In this document: in pieces, positions 10,932 to 24,091 of the stretch | Position numbering within the stretch: position 1 is the first letter of the stretch | How the letters are laid out: the number at the start of each line of letters is the position of its first letter | Notes under the pieces: model-generated | The model's database searches: none | Told to the model about the DNA's origin: nothing | The model's input: the letters and a program-made list of their open reading frames with translations, nothing else | Source of the DNA: Phoronis australis | Lineage: Eukaryota; Phoronida; Phoronidae | Length of the DNA stretch: 64,000 nucleotides | Assembly: GCA_002633005.1 (NCBI GenBank) | Contig: NMRA01000319.1 | Span: 167,546-231,545, forward strand | Direction of reading: 5' to 3' | Translations under genes and position numbers: made by a program

Positions 10932-13900
10932 TACCTTTAAATACAGGTGCAAACTCCAACATAAGCTATTTATCTATGTCCCGCTTGAGCTCCGACGCAC
11001 AGGTATAACCCAAACACAGCTCTCTCTCCTCGCGTGCACCTTCACTCCTGGAAATACGTTGGGCGAATGAGCAAGAAATTTTCTGCGTCACTGATAATCT
11101 GGCGAATTTGTTTCATGCGTGTCAGTCATTTGATTGTTTTCTCGCTCATAATATTTTGTTTACATTGTATGTAAGACGACGAGTCTTTAGTGCTAAATCC
11201 CTCCGTAAGTTTGACACGCGGGAGCTTCGCGCATTATATCCGTCTCCCCAGGTGACAAGTTGTAAGAACGACTCTACGTGATTACATCCGGGACACACCA
11301 CTCTTGTTGCGCGCAAACAATCTGCGCAACGACGGCGTGAGGTAATCACCGTAATCTCTTTACAAAGGGATCATTACGCCTTTTTGTTTACTATGATTTG
11401 TGACACTAATTCGTCGTCGGGTCACTGAGTTTTAAACATACAACTCTGTCAGTCGGGACGTCAACGTCCAGATATCACGCTTTCTAGAACTTTCAGGGCT
11501 TAGCTCTTATCGTTGTGCAGTGTGTTTTTGGTAATAAACAATATTAAAAAAGTCGGACGTCAACGAGTTCAGAACTGCAGGAAACTCTCATCTAAATAAA
11601 TACCCATTTTGTACATTTTAAAAAAGTCATGTACCACCTGATTTTTCTGCCAAGTAATAATTTTTTACAGAGCTTTACATCGGAAGTTTCACTCAAAAAA
11701 TTTTATTAGGACTTGTGATTTCTTTCAGCTATCACACTGGTACATCCCATAGTCGTGGTGTTTTTGTTGTTTATGTACCGTTATAGAAGCATACAACTAC
11801 GTTGTGTATACTAAATTAAATAACATCGGTAAACAACATATAGGTGGGATTGCTGGTCTCGTGTAGCCGTAAATATAATCAAGTCAAATTTTTGTTTTTT
11901 CATCTTAGTTGGGTAATTAATGTAAAATAGCTGTCGTAAATCGTACATTAGGAGTAATTATTAACGCATTAACTATGGTGAACCTAAAACGTTTATCAAC
12001 TCAACAGTGAGCCCGTTTTCAATTTATTGTTTATTTATTATTAAATGTTTATTTGGCAGCTTTCACATTTAGATAAGCGACTTAAATACTAATGCACTGT
12101 ATGTGAACTCCAATATAGCTAGTTGTAGCATCAGAGATCTTCTATAACTCATATAGAAGATCTCTGGGAGCATTTGTCATTTCGATAAATGTCGCGTCAA
12201 TACGGTGTTAAATTTGTTGCTCAAATAATTTACCTGAAAATGTTACACCTATTTGTTGTTCGGTCAAACGAATGACACCTGTCAATTTTACGTCTCTGTC
12301 GGTTGTCTGCAATTTCGCCGTGCTCCGACCTTTTCACAATCACTCCCATTATTTTCATATAACACTGTCATTAAAATTCAAATCAGCATTTGTTCGAATG
12401 TTCTCTATACAAACCGTTGCAAGGATCGCCCCTGTTTAGACAGACAGCCTTGTATTAGAATGCAAATTTCCATCGTACGGTGTACTTGTCAGGGGAACAT
12501 TAATCCAAGTCGTTGAAAAGCACAACTTTCATTTTAAATATTGCTACTACTTTCAGACTACTCAAATGACATTCACAGATACGAGACAAATATGTTACAC
12601 ATTAAACACACAGGAAAATTTTTCAGAGCATTCATATTTTTAAATGTTATTTTCCCTCTTCTGCCGGATATTTTAATCTTTTTATAACATATCTATAGTT
12701 GGGATGTTGAACAGTTACGTTTATTTCGATATTTCTTTAGACGTTATAATATATAATATTAATTAAAGAAAAATTTACAACGTGGAATGCCCTAGTAAGT
12801 GTAGTAGTCTGTTTAAATACATTATTTTTTATTTTTGTAATCTGTTTAAATAAAATTGTTTTCATACTGTCAATCTATTTCCACCGAACAAGAATAAATT
12901 ACACGTTATTATTATTTCATTAATAACAAGATAATCTTGATAAGGACACGTTAAAAATCATCTATAAAATACCTAACTCTTTTTTTGCCAGTTTAGGACC
13001 AAGACTGAGTCACGTCAACCGGAAGTTGTTGTCCAGATAAAATGCTGTCTATGATAAATGCAGTAATATTTCTTTATGAATTTATCGGAAAATCGATGAA
13101 ACACGACCATGTGTGTTTTCTTTGTCAATTTCTGTACGGCCGTAAAAATTGTTTGTGTCGTTTAAATCTGTATGTTTTCAAAAAAATAAACTTCAAAAAT
13201 TATGTGTGAAATTTTGCTTATTGGTAAAGAATGTCGTCGTGTTAAAAGAATGCCGGTAGAGAATATAGTTTTTGGAGTTATTAACTAAAATCCAGCAGAA
13301 ATTGTATCTTTAATATAATTTTCAGGTATTCCCAGAAATACCCCGTAAACGTTAATCGAAAATTAATGGTACTTATTTGATTCGCATCAGTCAAACGAAA
13401 GCAAGGTCATAGACGAGACATTCTCAAATCTTTGCAAAAAATATCTGATTTTGATATCACAATCTTTGGAGTGAGCGCGTCATTTTGGACCGATTAGCGT
13501 TAAGCAACGGGACAGGCATGTGGAAAGTAAATGTAAAAAATATCATCTCATACCTGTTTTTCCGCAGTCCTATGTCATTTCGATTGAAGAGTGCGGTAGA
13601 AATCTCACAAAACGAAAAATGTTTTGTTTTCCATGGTTGCAACTGCTGGAAATATCAAATATAATACTAGAATTCGAAATATTTCTGTCACTACGCGTTC
13701 TACAAGGTACACTTAATACGGAGGTGCGAACTTCTTGTACCGACAGCAGTTAGATGGGTTGACTTTTCAGACGTTTCATAATTGCGAAATGTACTATTCC
13801 AGGTAAAGTAAAAATTTTAATTTTCGCAAGCGCCATATGTTGGTCACATCCCGTGACCTATAGTCTGTTTGTTAGCATGTGCAACTCAAAAATTAATTTT

Positions 13901-16526
13901 GCTAGTATTTTGGCAGTATTTAATCAGCAAATCAAAATAAATGCACGCTATGTGCTATACACCGTTTGGCGATCAAAAAATCGCTTTTTGTCCTTGTTTT
14001 GGTTGTGACAAGGGGGTTGACTTTTTTGCAAATGTGTCGATCAGAGAGTAATGGACACTGAAAAGGGTCCTGTATTTTGAGGACCATTTTTTCCACGGTA
14101 AGTGTCTATTGGCATAATAACTATACGATAATGACAATTTGTTATCAACAGTGGTATAAATTAGTGGGGTAGTCGAAATTAGAATAATATCACGAAAAAG
14201 GAGGATTATCTAATTGTTTAATAATCCATTTATTTATTTTTTTACTATTTAAATTCATAAAAATTCACTGACAAGCTGTGTTTATATTTACCAACGTCAT
14301 TGGTAATTTTGAAGACTGTTATTCATCCGCTTTCAGCCAAAAACAACCTTATTAATATCAACATTTGGAAACCATCAACATGATATATTACGGCATAAAT
14401 ACAGGCCAAGGTTGTATTAAATCTACAATGGGACTATATCCGAAAAGGCTAAACTTGTTGTAGTTTTTTTGGTTTGTGAGGCAACATTCAAAACCGATTT
14501 TAAATGTAAGTACGTTCTTTACGAAAGGACAAATGCTAAACGAACGTTTTACATCGGCTGCTTTTGACCACCCTAACATGGCACTTAAGGACGCCTAGTG
14601 AGTAATTTCACATTAAAGAATCCTCCAAACAACTATCTTATTTTCCAAAAATGCCAATCAAAACGTTTTCACACCGTATTTGCTTCATATAAGTTCTCGT
14701 ACATCACACACACACAACAGTCGCAATATAGCGCTATCGCTGCTTCAGTGAAAATTCCTACTGCAAAACTTGTCGCCAGACATCGTTACATTACACTGGT
14801 ACTCGAGCCTGGAATGCTCTTCATGGCGATATTGAAGACGCTCAGTGCGTTCTTTTAAACGTCTAACTACCAGCTTTTTGTTTACTAAATTGTCGATAAG
14901 TCGAATAGCGAAGGTAATTTTTGTGATTATAATTGATTTTATTTCTATTTTCTACTTTTTTACTATTTATAAATCTTTTATCTATGTTTACAATTAAAAT
15001 GTGTTCAAATGTGTTTATTTGTATTTCGTTCTTTTTATATATTTACGTCTCATTCATTTTTATTTAATCATTTTCAGATCACAAAGGAAATATTTTTTTG
15101 ACTTTTTGTACTATCCGGCGTGCGTCGCATTTGTACGTTTTGTTGAAGTTTTTCTTGTATTTTCCGTACTTGTGTGAGCTAAGTAAATAAAATAAAGTGA
15201 AATTGGATATATTCAGTGGGTGAATAGCAGACGACCAGTGCCAGGCTAATTACCGAGTCTATAAGTCGAAGCCGGCCAAAATGGTAATCAAACATCTGAG
15301 GATAGCGTTCACGACGAATTCCGAATAGAGGCTATTGGGAAACGTCTGACAAAATGATAATGATGAATTATGCGCCTCGCTAGGTTGGAGAAAATGTCAA
15401 GCAGTTCTTAACCCAGGCTCTCACCGCAAGGAGTCGCATATTACTATTGTAGAATCAGTCGGCTGGTGGACCCCATGTTGAAGATTATTTGCCCAGCAGT
15501 AGTCTACTTATATTCAATTTAATGTGTTTTGTTGTGAAAAACGTTCCAAGTAATACCTTACACAGAATTCAAAATAAACATGTTTATGTGTTATTCGACT
15601 TGTCGGAGGGTCACATGTTTACGACTTCGCTGAATAAAACGCGTCTCATGTTGTTAGGGTGTGTCTGTTCAATGGCAGTTGGTTTGGGGGCTGTTTTAAA
15701 TGTTTGATTTGAAAGATTTTGGCAGGTGGTGCCCTGGAAGTCGCTTTACCGGCATCACGTGGTTTTTCTGACGCTTGTTGCTCCATACTCTGTTGGATGT
15801 CTCGCCTGCTCGTGTTTGAAAGATTTCTGGACTGCCGCTAGGAGTCACTTTTTTACTATTATATGTCTGGTATTCTTTTAGAATTGCCTTCCCTGTCTCG
15901 GGCCAACCTCGGACGTTTGCTCATTAAACACTTTAAAATGCTAAAAAGGAAACAGGAGGGTGCATACATCAGATGGTCCTCGCAGACGAACAAATACTAT
16001 GTGCGCTCGGCAGTACAATGCATGTTCCATTCGACGGGTTCTAATGGCTGCTCACTAGCCTACTTCGTCATTTGATCAAAGTCAACCAAAGTTGCCTGTC
16101 TATACGTTCCGCCTCCAGTCAATTAACTGTTTTGACGGGCCACTTTAAATAATTGCCATTTAAAAATGGCCTCACCTTGTTCTTTTTCAGATTAGAAGTG
16201 AAAGCTGAGTTTGCAAATAAGAGCTAATTCCCAGTTTGAGGCCCATTTCTTGCAAGTTGGGTCAAAGAGGTGATCGAAAAATGCTCCCAGTTGATCATGA
16301 ACCCGGAAATATTTTTAAATCGGAATAAGGAACATGCTGAATTCAACTTCTTTGATAACGGCAAGTAGACCCACGATGTACCTTCAGTTACAGTAGGGTA
16401 GTAAAATTCGTTGTCGTTGATAAAAAGCATATCTATTGATTTTTACAATATACGAAGCAAAAGCAGTCTATTGTGTGTCAAGGAAAATACATGTAAGCGA
16501 GCAAAGTGTTTGAGTAGAACATGAGA
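10932..16526. other. Intergenic DNA between the homeobox gene and wnt16
   Basis: The part 10932-11400 is the homeobox gene's upstream region and is somewhat GC- and CpG-richer than its surroundings. Beyond it only the 12133-12165 hairpin stands out. Long A/T tracts dominate 12.5-15.1 kb. Confidence 0.55.
12133..12165. repeat. Perfect 14-bp hairpin
   Basis: AGAGATCTTCTATA and its exact reverse complement flank the loop ACTCA. It lies between the homeobox gene and wnt16 with no gene nearby. Confidence 0.7.
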
Positions 16527-16991
16527 TCACTTGCAGGTATGCACGTCAACCATTGTCACACACTTTTTACATTTCACGTAGCAACAGTAAATGAACTTGC
16601 AGTGACACCTTTCGACGTGCCTAACCACTCGCGTGTTATATCCCCTGCCGCAACACAACATAGTGCAGCTTTCTGGTCCACTTCCCGGGCGTTTGCACAC
16701 GCGTTCTTGAGTTCCAGGAATGCCACGCGCCAAGTCATGCGTGCAATAATTCGGGGATCTGTGCATAAACACTATTTCATCGCTAGCAATGGGAATTTTT
16801 CGCTCGGATTTCTTTTTCCGGCGGAGTCTCTTCCTTGCTCGGCGCGTAACGGCGACTGAATTGGCATATTTAGTTTTTAACACGTCTCCTATTTTGCGAA
16901 ATGAAGGCAATGTTCGCCAGCAAGATTTCACGACACAAGATCCGGATACACCATGGCAACGGCAGTTCAATATCATTCCGTCTTTTACAAC
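16527..16991 (-). CDS. wnt16: wnt16 exon 4 (C-terminal Wnt domain, stop)
   Basis: The exon opens VVKDGM after TTTCAG and holds CRCHGVSGSC with the acylated Ser. It continues through the Cys-rich C-terminal domain to the TGA at 16529-16527. Open reading upstream of 16991 is intron. Confidence 0.95.
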   Translation of the reverse strand, partial: VVKDGMILNCRCHGVSGSCVVKSCWRTLPSFRKIGDVLKTKYANSVAVTRRARKRLRRKKKSERKIPIASDEIVFMHRSPNYCTHDLARGIPGTQERVCKRPGSGPESCTMLCCGRGYNTRVVRHVERCHCKFIYCCYVKCKKCVTMVDVHTCK

Positions 16992-19900
16992 CTGAAACAT
17001 CAACAGACAGAAGTAGCAACAAATATCAACTGAAGATACAGCTTAAAATATCCCAGACGTTTAAACATTTATCAATAAGAAATGGACAACTGGAAATGCA
17101 CTAGATCGTGTTAGTGAAACAAGGTTTCCACCCGGTGCTAATTCAGTAACATACATGTAACCAATGTGACCACGTGCTTGAGTTGTGATTGCGTTGCTTC
17201 GTTTTTCCCCTCCCAAAATAGTTCTACGGAATGCAGCATCGTATAATGCCTGCATTCGCGTAGTCACGCGAGACCTTTACCCCATAAACGCACCCATGCT
17301 GATGAACTGTCTGACTGCTCTCAATTTCTTTATGTGCGTATATAGAGCCGGGTCTTTCTTATTAGCACCATCTTGAAAATATCGAGTGCCCATTAATCAA
17401 CGGCTTCCACGGACCACCTGTGGAGTTGAAATCTTATCATATCACACCTGAACGTACATATATTCTGAACCAAAGTGTAAACTCGACTACTCCGTGAATA
17501 TGATACCGGTGATCGTTGTTTACTATTAACCCCTTCTTTAACATTCATGGTAAACAAATGAACTTTCCCATCCTCGAGGTAACATAATATTCAATTAATT
17601 TGTCGAAAATTGCTTCGTAGAACCATTCCCTGTCGTAGAGAAACAGTTGAGTGGTTTTGAAAGCAAGAGGGTTCACAGGCCTTTTTGTTATAAGGCTATT
17701 AATCGATAGCAATGTGTGCACCTGCCATTTTATTGAGGGACATTTTAAATTGATGTGCCGATAGTTTGGTGCCTTAGTTTCCAATACGCTAGCGATACAC
17801 TGTATGCACATTAAAGTTATAAAAATTCTACTGGTCGATTCTACTGGAAACAAAAAGTATTGCGTTATGACTGCACGTAATCAGTTGTGCAAGTCCAGTT
17901 ACCGCGACGGGTTTTCAAGACGGCTAATGCGTCAAGTTAAAGATCATTTAATAGAACTCTTGCTAAGCTTTCTCCAATTAAAGTCCAGTTGGATTTGAAC
18001 AAACGTTCAGCAAAAAAGAAGGGCTGGTTATTTGGAGGGAGTGAACGAAGTACGAGCGTTAGTTGTGCAAGTCTGGGGAAATGTAATTCGCCACGCTCCT
18101 GCGAATCACAATAACCTGAAATACATATTTCGGTGCTCCTGTTATAAAAAAGTCCAATCATTTCTTGGACCTCTAAATTTATATTTCTTGAACGGTTCTG
18201 GTAGCTACTACATGTATATAGGTGCACCAAAATGGTAACAAAAAGTTCTTTGAAATGGGAATGCTAGTGAATGGTATTTTAAAGTTTTGTCTGTAAGGTA
18301 CAGACATTCTAACTGCTCGCTCTGTGGAGCATGCGACGGCTGTCAACTGTGGCATATTCTTTGAAAATAAAATCATTTCCTTTTTAGCGAAAAGGCCAAA
18401 GTTGACTCTAATAGGAAAGAAACGATGGATAAATTTTTCAGAATCTAGACACATGACTCTTGTGCAACCTTCGCACGCTTCACTGAATGAGCATTTCTCA
18501 TACAATTGTTAAATCTTATGTTCAAATTGAATACGATTTCCACAACAGAAAACATAAATACAGTTATTTTAATTAGGCTACTCCTTAACGCTTCAGCTTA
18601 ATTGTATATCTGCACTGGAACTGCACAACCGGTTGGCGTCAAATCTCGAAAAAATGCTCTGCAATAATGTATAAATGAATGACTATTCAATACAGTGATT
18701 TGCGTTTAACAGGTTTAAACAATTAATAGAATATTTGGAAAATAACTTCCATCTTCTTCGAACAGCAAATTAATTCTAGAAGAAAAAAATCTCTCCATGT
18801 GCTCATATTTTAGAATAGTTTTATTAGCATTTGTGGAAACCCGCTTACCTCGCAAGCTGTGAACTTATATTGGAAGAACAAAAATGCTATAGACAATAAT
18901 TTTAGACATTTTTTTAGTGGTGTCATTGTACGTTGGGAATTGGGTTAGTGCAGTTTTGTAAAATATTGTCACTATGTTGAGCATGTTTGACGTATATTTA
19001 TTATTTATTTAGTATAGTGACATAAGGGTGCCAGTGACTACTTAGTCTCAAATACAGAGTATTCACCACACCCCCAGCCTCAGTGAATACATAGTCTCAA
19101 ATACAAAGTATTCACCACACCCCCAGCCTCAGTGAATACATAGTCTCAAATACAGAGTATTCACCACACCCCCAGCCTCAGTGAGCTTACACAGTCACCT
19201 AATAGCAGTTAAATCAAATAACATAATGCACACACTCATGGTAAATCTGACAACTTCAGACTAGTTTACAAACAAATAATTACTTCTAACCCGCAAAGCG
19301 TCTTAAATGAATTTTGCTAGACCTTTCAAGTTATTTTGGAATATTCGAAGTAGGGGAGAACTCCTTATAAAAATGGTAGAACATGAGTATATTTTTCACA
19401 ATCAAAGATGAAATGCACTTCATCTTCAATTCCGTTTTTACAAACACGACAAATCCGTTAATTCGCCGGAATTCCGAAGTACCGCCCCACCTCAACCTCC
19501 AGTGGTAGAATACCTGCTCTCAATTGAGTTATGGTGGACCTCTGAGAAACCGGGAGACTTAAATACTCTTCTATACAATAATCGTTCTTAGCAGACCTTT
19601 ATAAGTGCATTTTTCGTTTCTTAGTGATTATTTTTAACCAGTTTAACTCTTCTAACTGTTACGTGAATACACAATTCAATTTCTTTGTTCGTGAAATTTT
19701 CTAAAAAATCGCATTTCTCCATAATTTTAAATATTGAACTTGACCAATAACAAGACTTCCGATGTTTAAAGTCTCATAAAAAGACTTCTGCAATTCTGTT
19801 TTCATTCAATAGAACCAAACTATTCCAAAGCCCTAGCATGTATTCATGTTGTTTGTAGTGGGAATTTGGCCATCCTGAGTCGCCATGTATATGTATACTT

Positions 19901-22900
19901 CAAGAAGAAGTATTTGCTCCGGCTGGAATAAAAAGGCACAAAGTCCTCAAAATCCAAACAATTTGACCTCAAACAAACGCCGGATCCCGACTCAGTCTTG
20001 GAGTGAGGTGACCTTTTCTACTGGAAATGTCTTTTAAGAAGATCCTTTAAAATTCCGCCAACGATCTACATATCCTACATCATGGTTTTTATTTAGGTCA
20101 AGCAAGAGGAGGAATAAAGCTGTAACACACGTTGCGCTGGTAATTATAATTTAGGAATGGCTGTAAAGAAAAGAATCCACTTCGTTCCAAAATTATTCAA
20201 ATTGCATAATTTGTAAAATGAGCTGGGGATCTACACAAACGTTAGTTCTGTTTCATGACATTATTTTTGTAACCCAACAGAAAGTTGATGTTTCGCCTTC
20301 TAGATCATGGCTCTGAGTTGAATTAACAGCCGAATTGAACTCAAACGTTTGATCGTTAAGCAGTGCAAACATTCTGATGAAAACGGATTGAATATAATCT
20401 CATCTGCAGACTAGACGTCACGCTGATACTGTTCATTTAAGACATAAGACGTAACAACTTTACATGACAGGTGTATATAAACAACACCCAGTCAGGTAGG
20501 TGTTATTTTTACAATGAGACTTAGGAGTTAGGAATGAGATACATAACTGCCGTTCATCCTAAAAGTATCATCATCGTCATCATCATTATCACCATCATCA
20601 TCAGCTTGTCTTCACGTCGATCAATTTGTAGTCCATGATGACCATCGGCAGCTGTCACCAAATTTCACTGAACACTGAGTGAAGACATCTTCCAAAATTA
20701 AATTTTTGACATAGGAATGTAGTGTGCAGTGGGTGGTAACATGTGATGGAGCTCGAGAACATGAAGATAAATATCAGTACATGTAAACGGAACGGAAAGA
20801 CTCGCTGCTGCTTTGGGGTTTACACTATTTTGGTGGACTTTCTGCCTGCTCGTAGAGCTATAGATAAGTTGTAATATTCTTTCGAATTTATTTCAGAGCA
20901 ATATCTTTCTATAATGGCTGTTCTGACAACATATGCATTACCTGGCGTCCAACTTCATTGTTATGCAAATTCATCATTGTTCGAACGTCTCTGCTCGTCT
21001 TGTGTTTCATAGTCTCCGGGGCGTCCACGAACTTTTTGCTGAAAGTAGTCCCAAACGCGATATTATCACTGCACCCTCCCCATTTCCAACCTTCATCCGT
21101 CACTTGCCCGGCTTTCGATGTATCGCACGAACAGTCACTGAGATTTCCGGCGCTACACGACTGCGTAACCGCGTGCACGACACCAGCGCTCGTAACGGCG
21201 TAGAGGTAAGCAGTTTCGCGTGTCCCTGAAACATATATGCTGAATTGAACATTCCAAAAACAGTGTACCTTTGCAAATACAAGCTGGTTGCAATTTCATT
21301 CGAGACATTGCTGCTGTTATTTAAAGTGGTGAGTGTTAAGGACAACTAAAATTATTAAATCAACGATTGAACACTGGAGGTGTCTTCAGAAATTTTTTTG
21401 TATGATAGAAATTTCGCAAACGAACGCATTTAAAGGCAACAGGACCAACTGGCGTGGGCGAGCTCGTTACGAAATGCACCGTTGTGAATATCATTAAGTT
21501 ATCAATAAAATCAGCATAAAAATGATCTCTTTGGAAACATACAAAAAAATGATCTCTTTGGAAACATACAAAATGTATGTACCTCGACGCAGTGATTTGG
21601 TGAAAAAACTTTCATCGTTGGATGTCGTGCAATTCCATCGGTCGAATTTGAATTGAAATTGGCATTCTAGAATTCCTCTCCTGGCTCCCTCGCTCACACA
21701 GACTAAAGAGTCCGGATTCTCCTTGCACACTTTCTTCTGGGGAGACACGAGCACGGAGGCTTGTTTTGAACAGATATCTACCTGACTGACTTCTGCCACT
21801 CCAAGAGAGTTCGTAACACCCAGCCACCTGAAAATTATATTTACAATTAATACATCAGCCCAAGTAATTTTTGCTCGCCATATCACTGAAAAGTGTTCAT
21901 CTACAACGCTTGGGCTATAGTTTCAGTATATTCGAAATTTTTAAATCGTAAAAATGGGATTTTTGTGTCATTTTATTCTGTTGGATTCTAAATTAAAAAT
22001 ATTGTACGAATTTCAAAAGTTTCTGCTAAATTGTATACATGGTACAAGATAGTATAAGAATTTGATAATTTTAATAATATGCGCTTACATTCTGGCTCGA
22101 ATGGAGTTAATTGTACTACGAATAACTCTGTGCGCTGCATATTTGGCGTATTCTTGTTTGGGTCTAAGAATTTTTACCTTCACGAGGTCGCGCGATCTCA
22201 TTTTGAATTTATATATCTCTAAATTATAGTTAAACACTGTCAGAAAAATGTATATGAGCGCGAGTATCTTAGAGAGACGTAACAACGTCAGTTCTCAAGA
22301 ATTTTGAGATATTTTTCAAATGTTGGAGTACGTGCTGTCATATTTCTTATTTTTTTAATTCGAATTTACGTATAATCTTTTTCTTAGTTATTTTACCGAA
22401 TTACGAATTGTTGTTTATAATTTGAAATATTGAATATTAAAATTTGATTTCCTGTATTAAATAGTAAATACTACCACGAATATAAATGAGTGAGCAATTT
22501 TAAAATATTCATTGTCCGCGTTTTGGTGTAATCTCAGAATCATCATCAGGAACAATGTCAGAAAAAATGACACAACTACATGTTTTCTGCTCTTGACCAC
22601 AGTACACGTACATGTTTTCACATCACTAAAACTGAAGTTTGAATGGACTATAGATAGTGGTAGTTAAGGGGAACCATGTTTTTGGCCATTAAGTGATAGT
22701 GCACATGCATGTGTGTTGTACTCCCTAGCATTGTTCCTAACTGATGATGATGAGGGAATGATTAAGTAGAAACATCGATGATGAATATTGAATATTTTTA
22801 TATTTCCTCTGTTGTTGAACCTGAAACTATGGGATCGTAGGATAATGTTATCCACCTACATACTTGTGTAGGGAACGACGTAAGGACTACATAGGGCACA

Positions 22901-24091
22901 CCTTGCATATTTTATCCATTTTGTTGGCTATAAATGTCAGAAATTCTATTCGTAGTCTAAAATAAATCAACTCTAACTACGACCACGAAAACAGGGAAAC
23001 AACAAAATCTATTGTTCGTCGCCAGACGAATGTGGGTCTTTATTAACCACCCATGATCTATGTGAGAAATGTTCAGACCACCGTCTACGAAATAGTAAAC
23101 GTCGAGTCGCTATGAAGTTAAAAATCATAAGTTGAAGACCCGCCGCCCGCTACCCCTTGTTGTAGAAAATATTTGTCCCCCACCGTCCACGAACCTTTTA
23201 TGCTTACGCAATTCTTTTTAAGAGCTGTAAAACCCCAATTTACGTGTAGTCCTTCCTAAATTAGTTCTGCTATAACACAGACATTTCTCTTCATGTCTGA
23301 GAGCATGCGAGAGTTGCACGCTCTTGGAACAATGTACCACGCGGTTGGTGGATCTGAAATGCACCAATTAGGTGTGCACTTTACAACGACCGAACATGCG
23401 TGTGCACGTACGCGGCTAAAGCGAAAGGAACTGTACTCGTAAGAACAGAACAACGGCAATGAGAAAAGAACTTCAGCTGACAGTTCATAAATGAGAGAAG
23501 AACTTTATGAGTGAGAACGCTGTTGCGGTCCGTAGGGGAACGAGATTGTCTACCGGTCTTCTTCCTCGCATATGTTAATAATCTTGATGGCGTGGGTTCA
23601 CCTAAGCACAATAATTGACGTTTCTTCCGTCACTGCATGCATCGCATTTCGTTTAATACTCTTTCAAATGTACATTGACGAGGTACAAGTTTTGTTTCTC
23701 AATTGGAAACTTCAAAAGAGTTTACGTGTTTTTTTATTCGGGCGAAAATCATGATTGGAAAAATTATTGCTAGAATTTTAAAAAAATTATCTGTATAAAA
23801 TCATTACCATATCAACCTGTAAAGCAATGGATCTCTATCAGTAAGTGACATATTATACGTTTCTCACGATCTTTAACAGAAAGAAGTAAGCAATTGATAG
23901 AGACTAATTTTCTGAAGTTTGTCAGTACCTTTAATATTACGCAGTCACTTGACTGAATACGAAGATTTCTTTGTTTGAAACTGGCATACTTACATCCAGT
24001 TGGCTTCGGTGAGTACAGGCAAAATCCAAAATAGACACAGAAGAGAAAATGGTACTGGCTTACAACTCAACGTCTTTGTAACCGCATCCAT
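16527..24091 (-). CDS. wnt16: Wnt16, secreted Wnt ligand, four exons, 363 aa
   Basis: Exons are 23994-24091, 21583-21827, 20942-21225 and 16527-16991; phases are 2, 1 and 0 and all sites are GT/AG. The N-terminus is a hydrophobic signal peptide (about residues 1-30) followed by NWMWLG, as in vertebrate Wnt16. EGARRGILEC and DRWNC form the first Wnt motif. Sequons lie at N98 and N142. CHGVSGSC carries the Porcupine-acylated Ser, here S225. The tail CCGRGYNTRVVRHVERC, ending DVHTCK, is the Wnt C-terminal domain. GIPGTQ, the SFRKIGDVLK stretch and the basic RKKKSERKIP linker support Wnt16 over other subfamilies. Length is near that of human WNT16 (about 365 aa). I count 25 cysteines after the signal peptide; C76 seems additional to the usual set. 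The product should act extracellularly through Frizzled receptors. UTRs were not located. Confidence 0.95.
19043..19185. repeat. Tandem repeat, 49 bp x 3
   Basis: TAGTCTCAAATACAGAGTAT starts at 19043, 19092 (one base changed) and 19141; the units are nearly identical. It lies in wnt16 intron 3. Confidence 0.9.
19290..19580 (-). mobile_element. LINE 3'-end remnant in wnt16 intron 3
   Basis: The minus strand near 19530-19385 reads TQLRAGILPLEVEVGRYFGI, then RICRVCKNGIEDEVHFIFDC, the same C-terminal motif as in the copy at 36.5 kb. A TAA interrupts it, so it is a fossil. Confidence 0.72.
20568..20606. repeat. Imperfect (ATC)n microsatellite
   Basis: About 13 trinucleotide units with a few interruptions, in wnt16 intron 3. 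Confidence 0.85.
20942..21225 (-). CDS. wnt16: wnt16 exon 3
   Basis: It encodes RETAYLYAVTSAGVVHAVTQ, then CSAGNLSDCSC, GWKWGGCSDNI and MNLHNNEVGRQ, all classic Wnt motifs. The donor CAG/GTAATG is in phase 0. Confidence 0.95.
21521..21572. repeat. 27-bp tandem duplication next to the wnt16 exon 2 donor
   Basis: AATGATCTCTTTGGAAACAT occurs at 21521 and 21548. It ends about 10 bp from the splice donor on the minus strand. Confidence 0.8.
21583..21827 (-). CDS. wnt16: wnt16 exon 2
   Basis: It runs from acceptor TTTTCAG/GTGGCTG to donor CGAG/GTACAT. It encodes the N-terminal part of the Wnt domain, including EGARRGILEC and RWNCTTS. A 27-bp sequence is repeated in tandem just past the donor (21521-21570). 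Confidence 0.93.
23994..24091 (-). CDS. wnt16: wnt16 exon 1 (signal peptide)
   Basis: The ATG at 24091-24089 opens MDAVTKTLSC, and a hydrophobic core (FSLLCLFWILPVL) precedes EANW. The exon ends in phase 2 at AT/GTAAGT. An upstream ATG 17 nt away is out of frame. Joining to exon 2 recreates NWMWLG, the Wnt16 junction. Confidence 0.85.

Noticed and set aside
11146-11349. Minus-strand frame with two CxxC pairs, resembling a small zinc protein
   Set aside because: There is no supporting splice site, no recognisable domain, and it lies in the upstream region of the homeobox gene.
16521-16859. 112-codon plus-strand frame
   Set aside because: It lies antisense to wnt16 exon 4.
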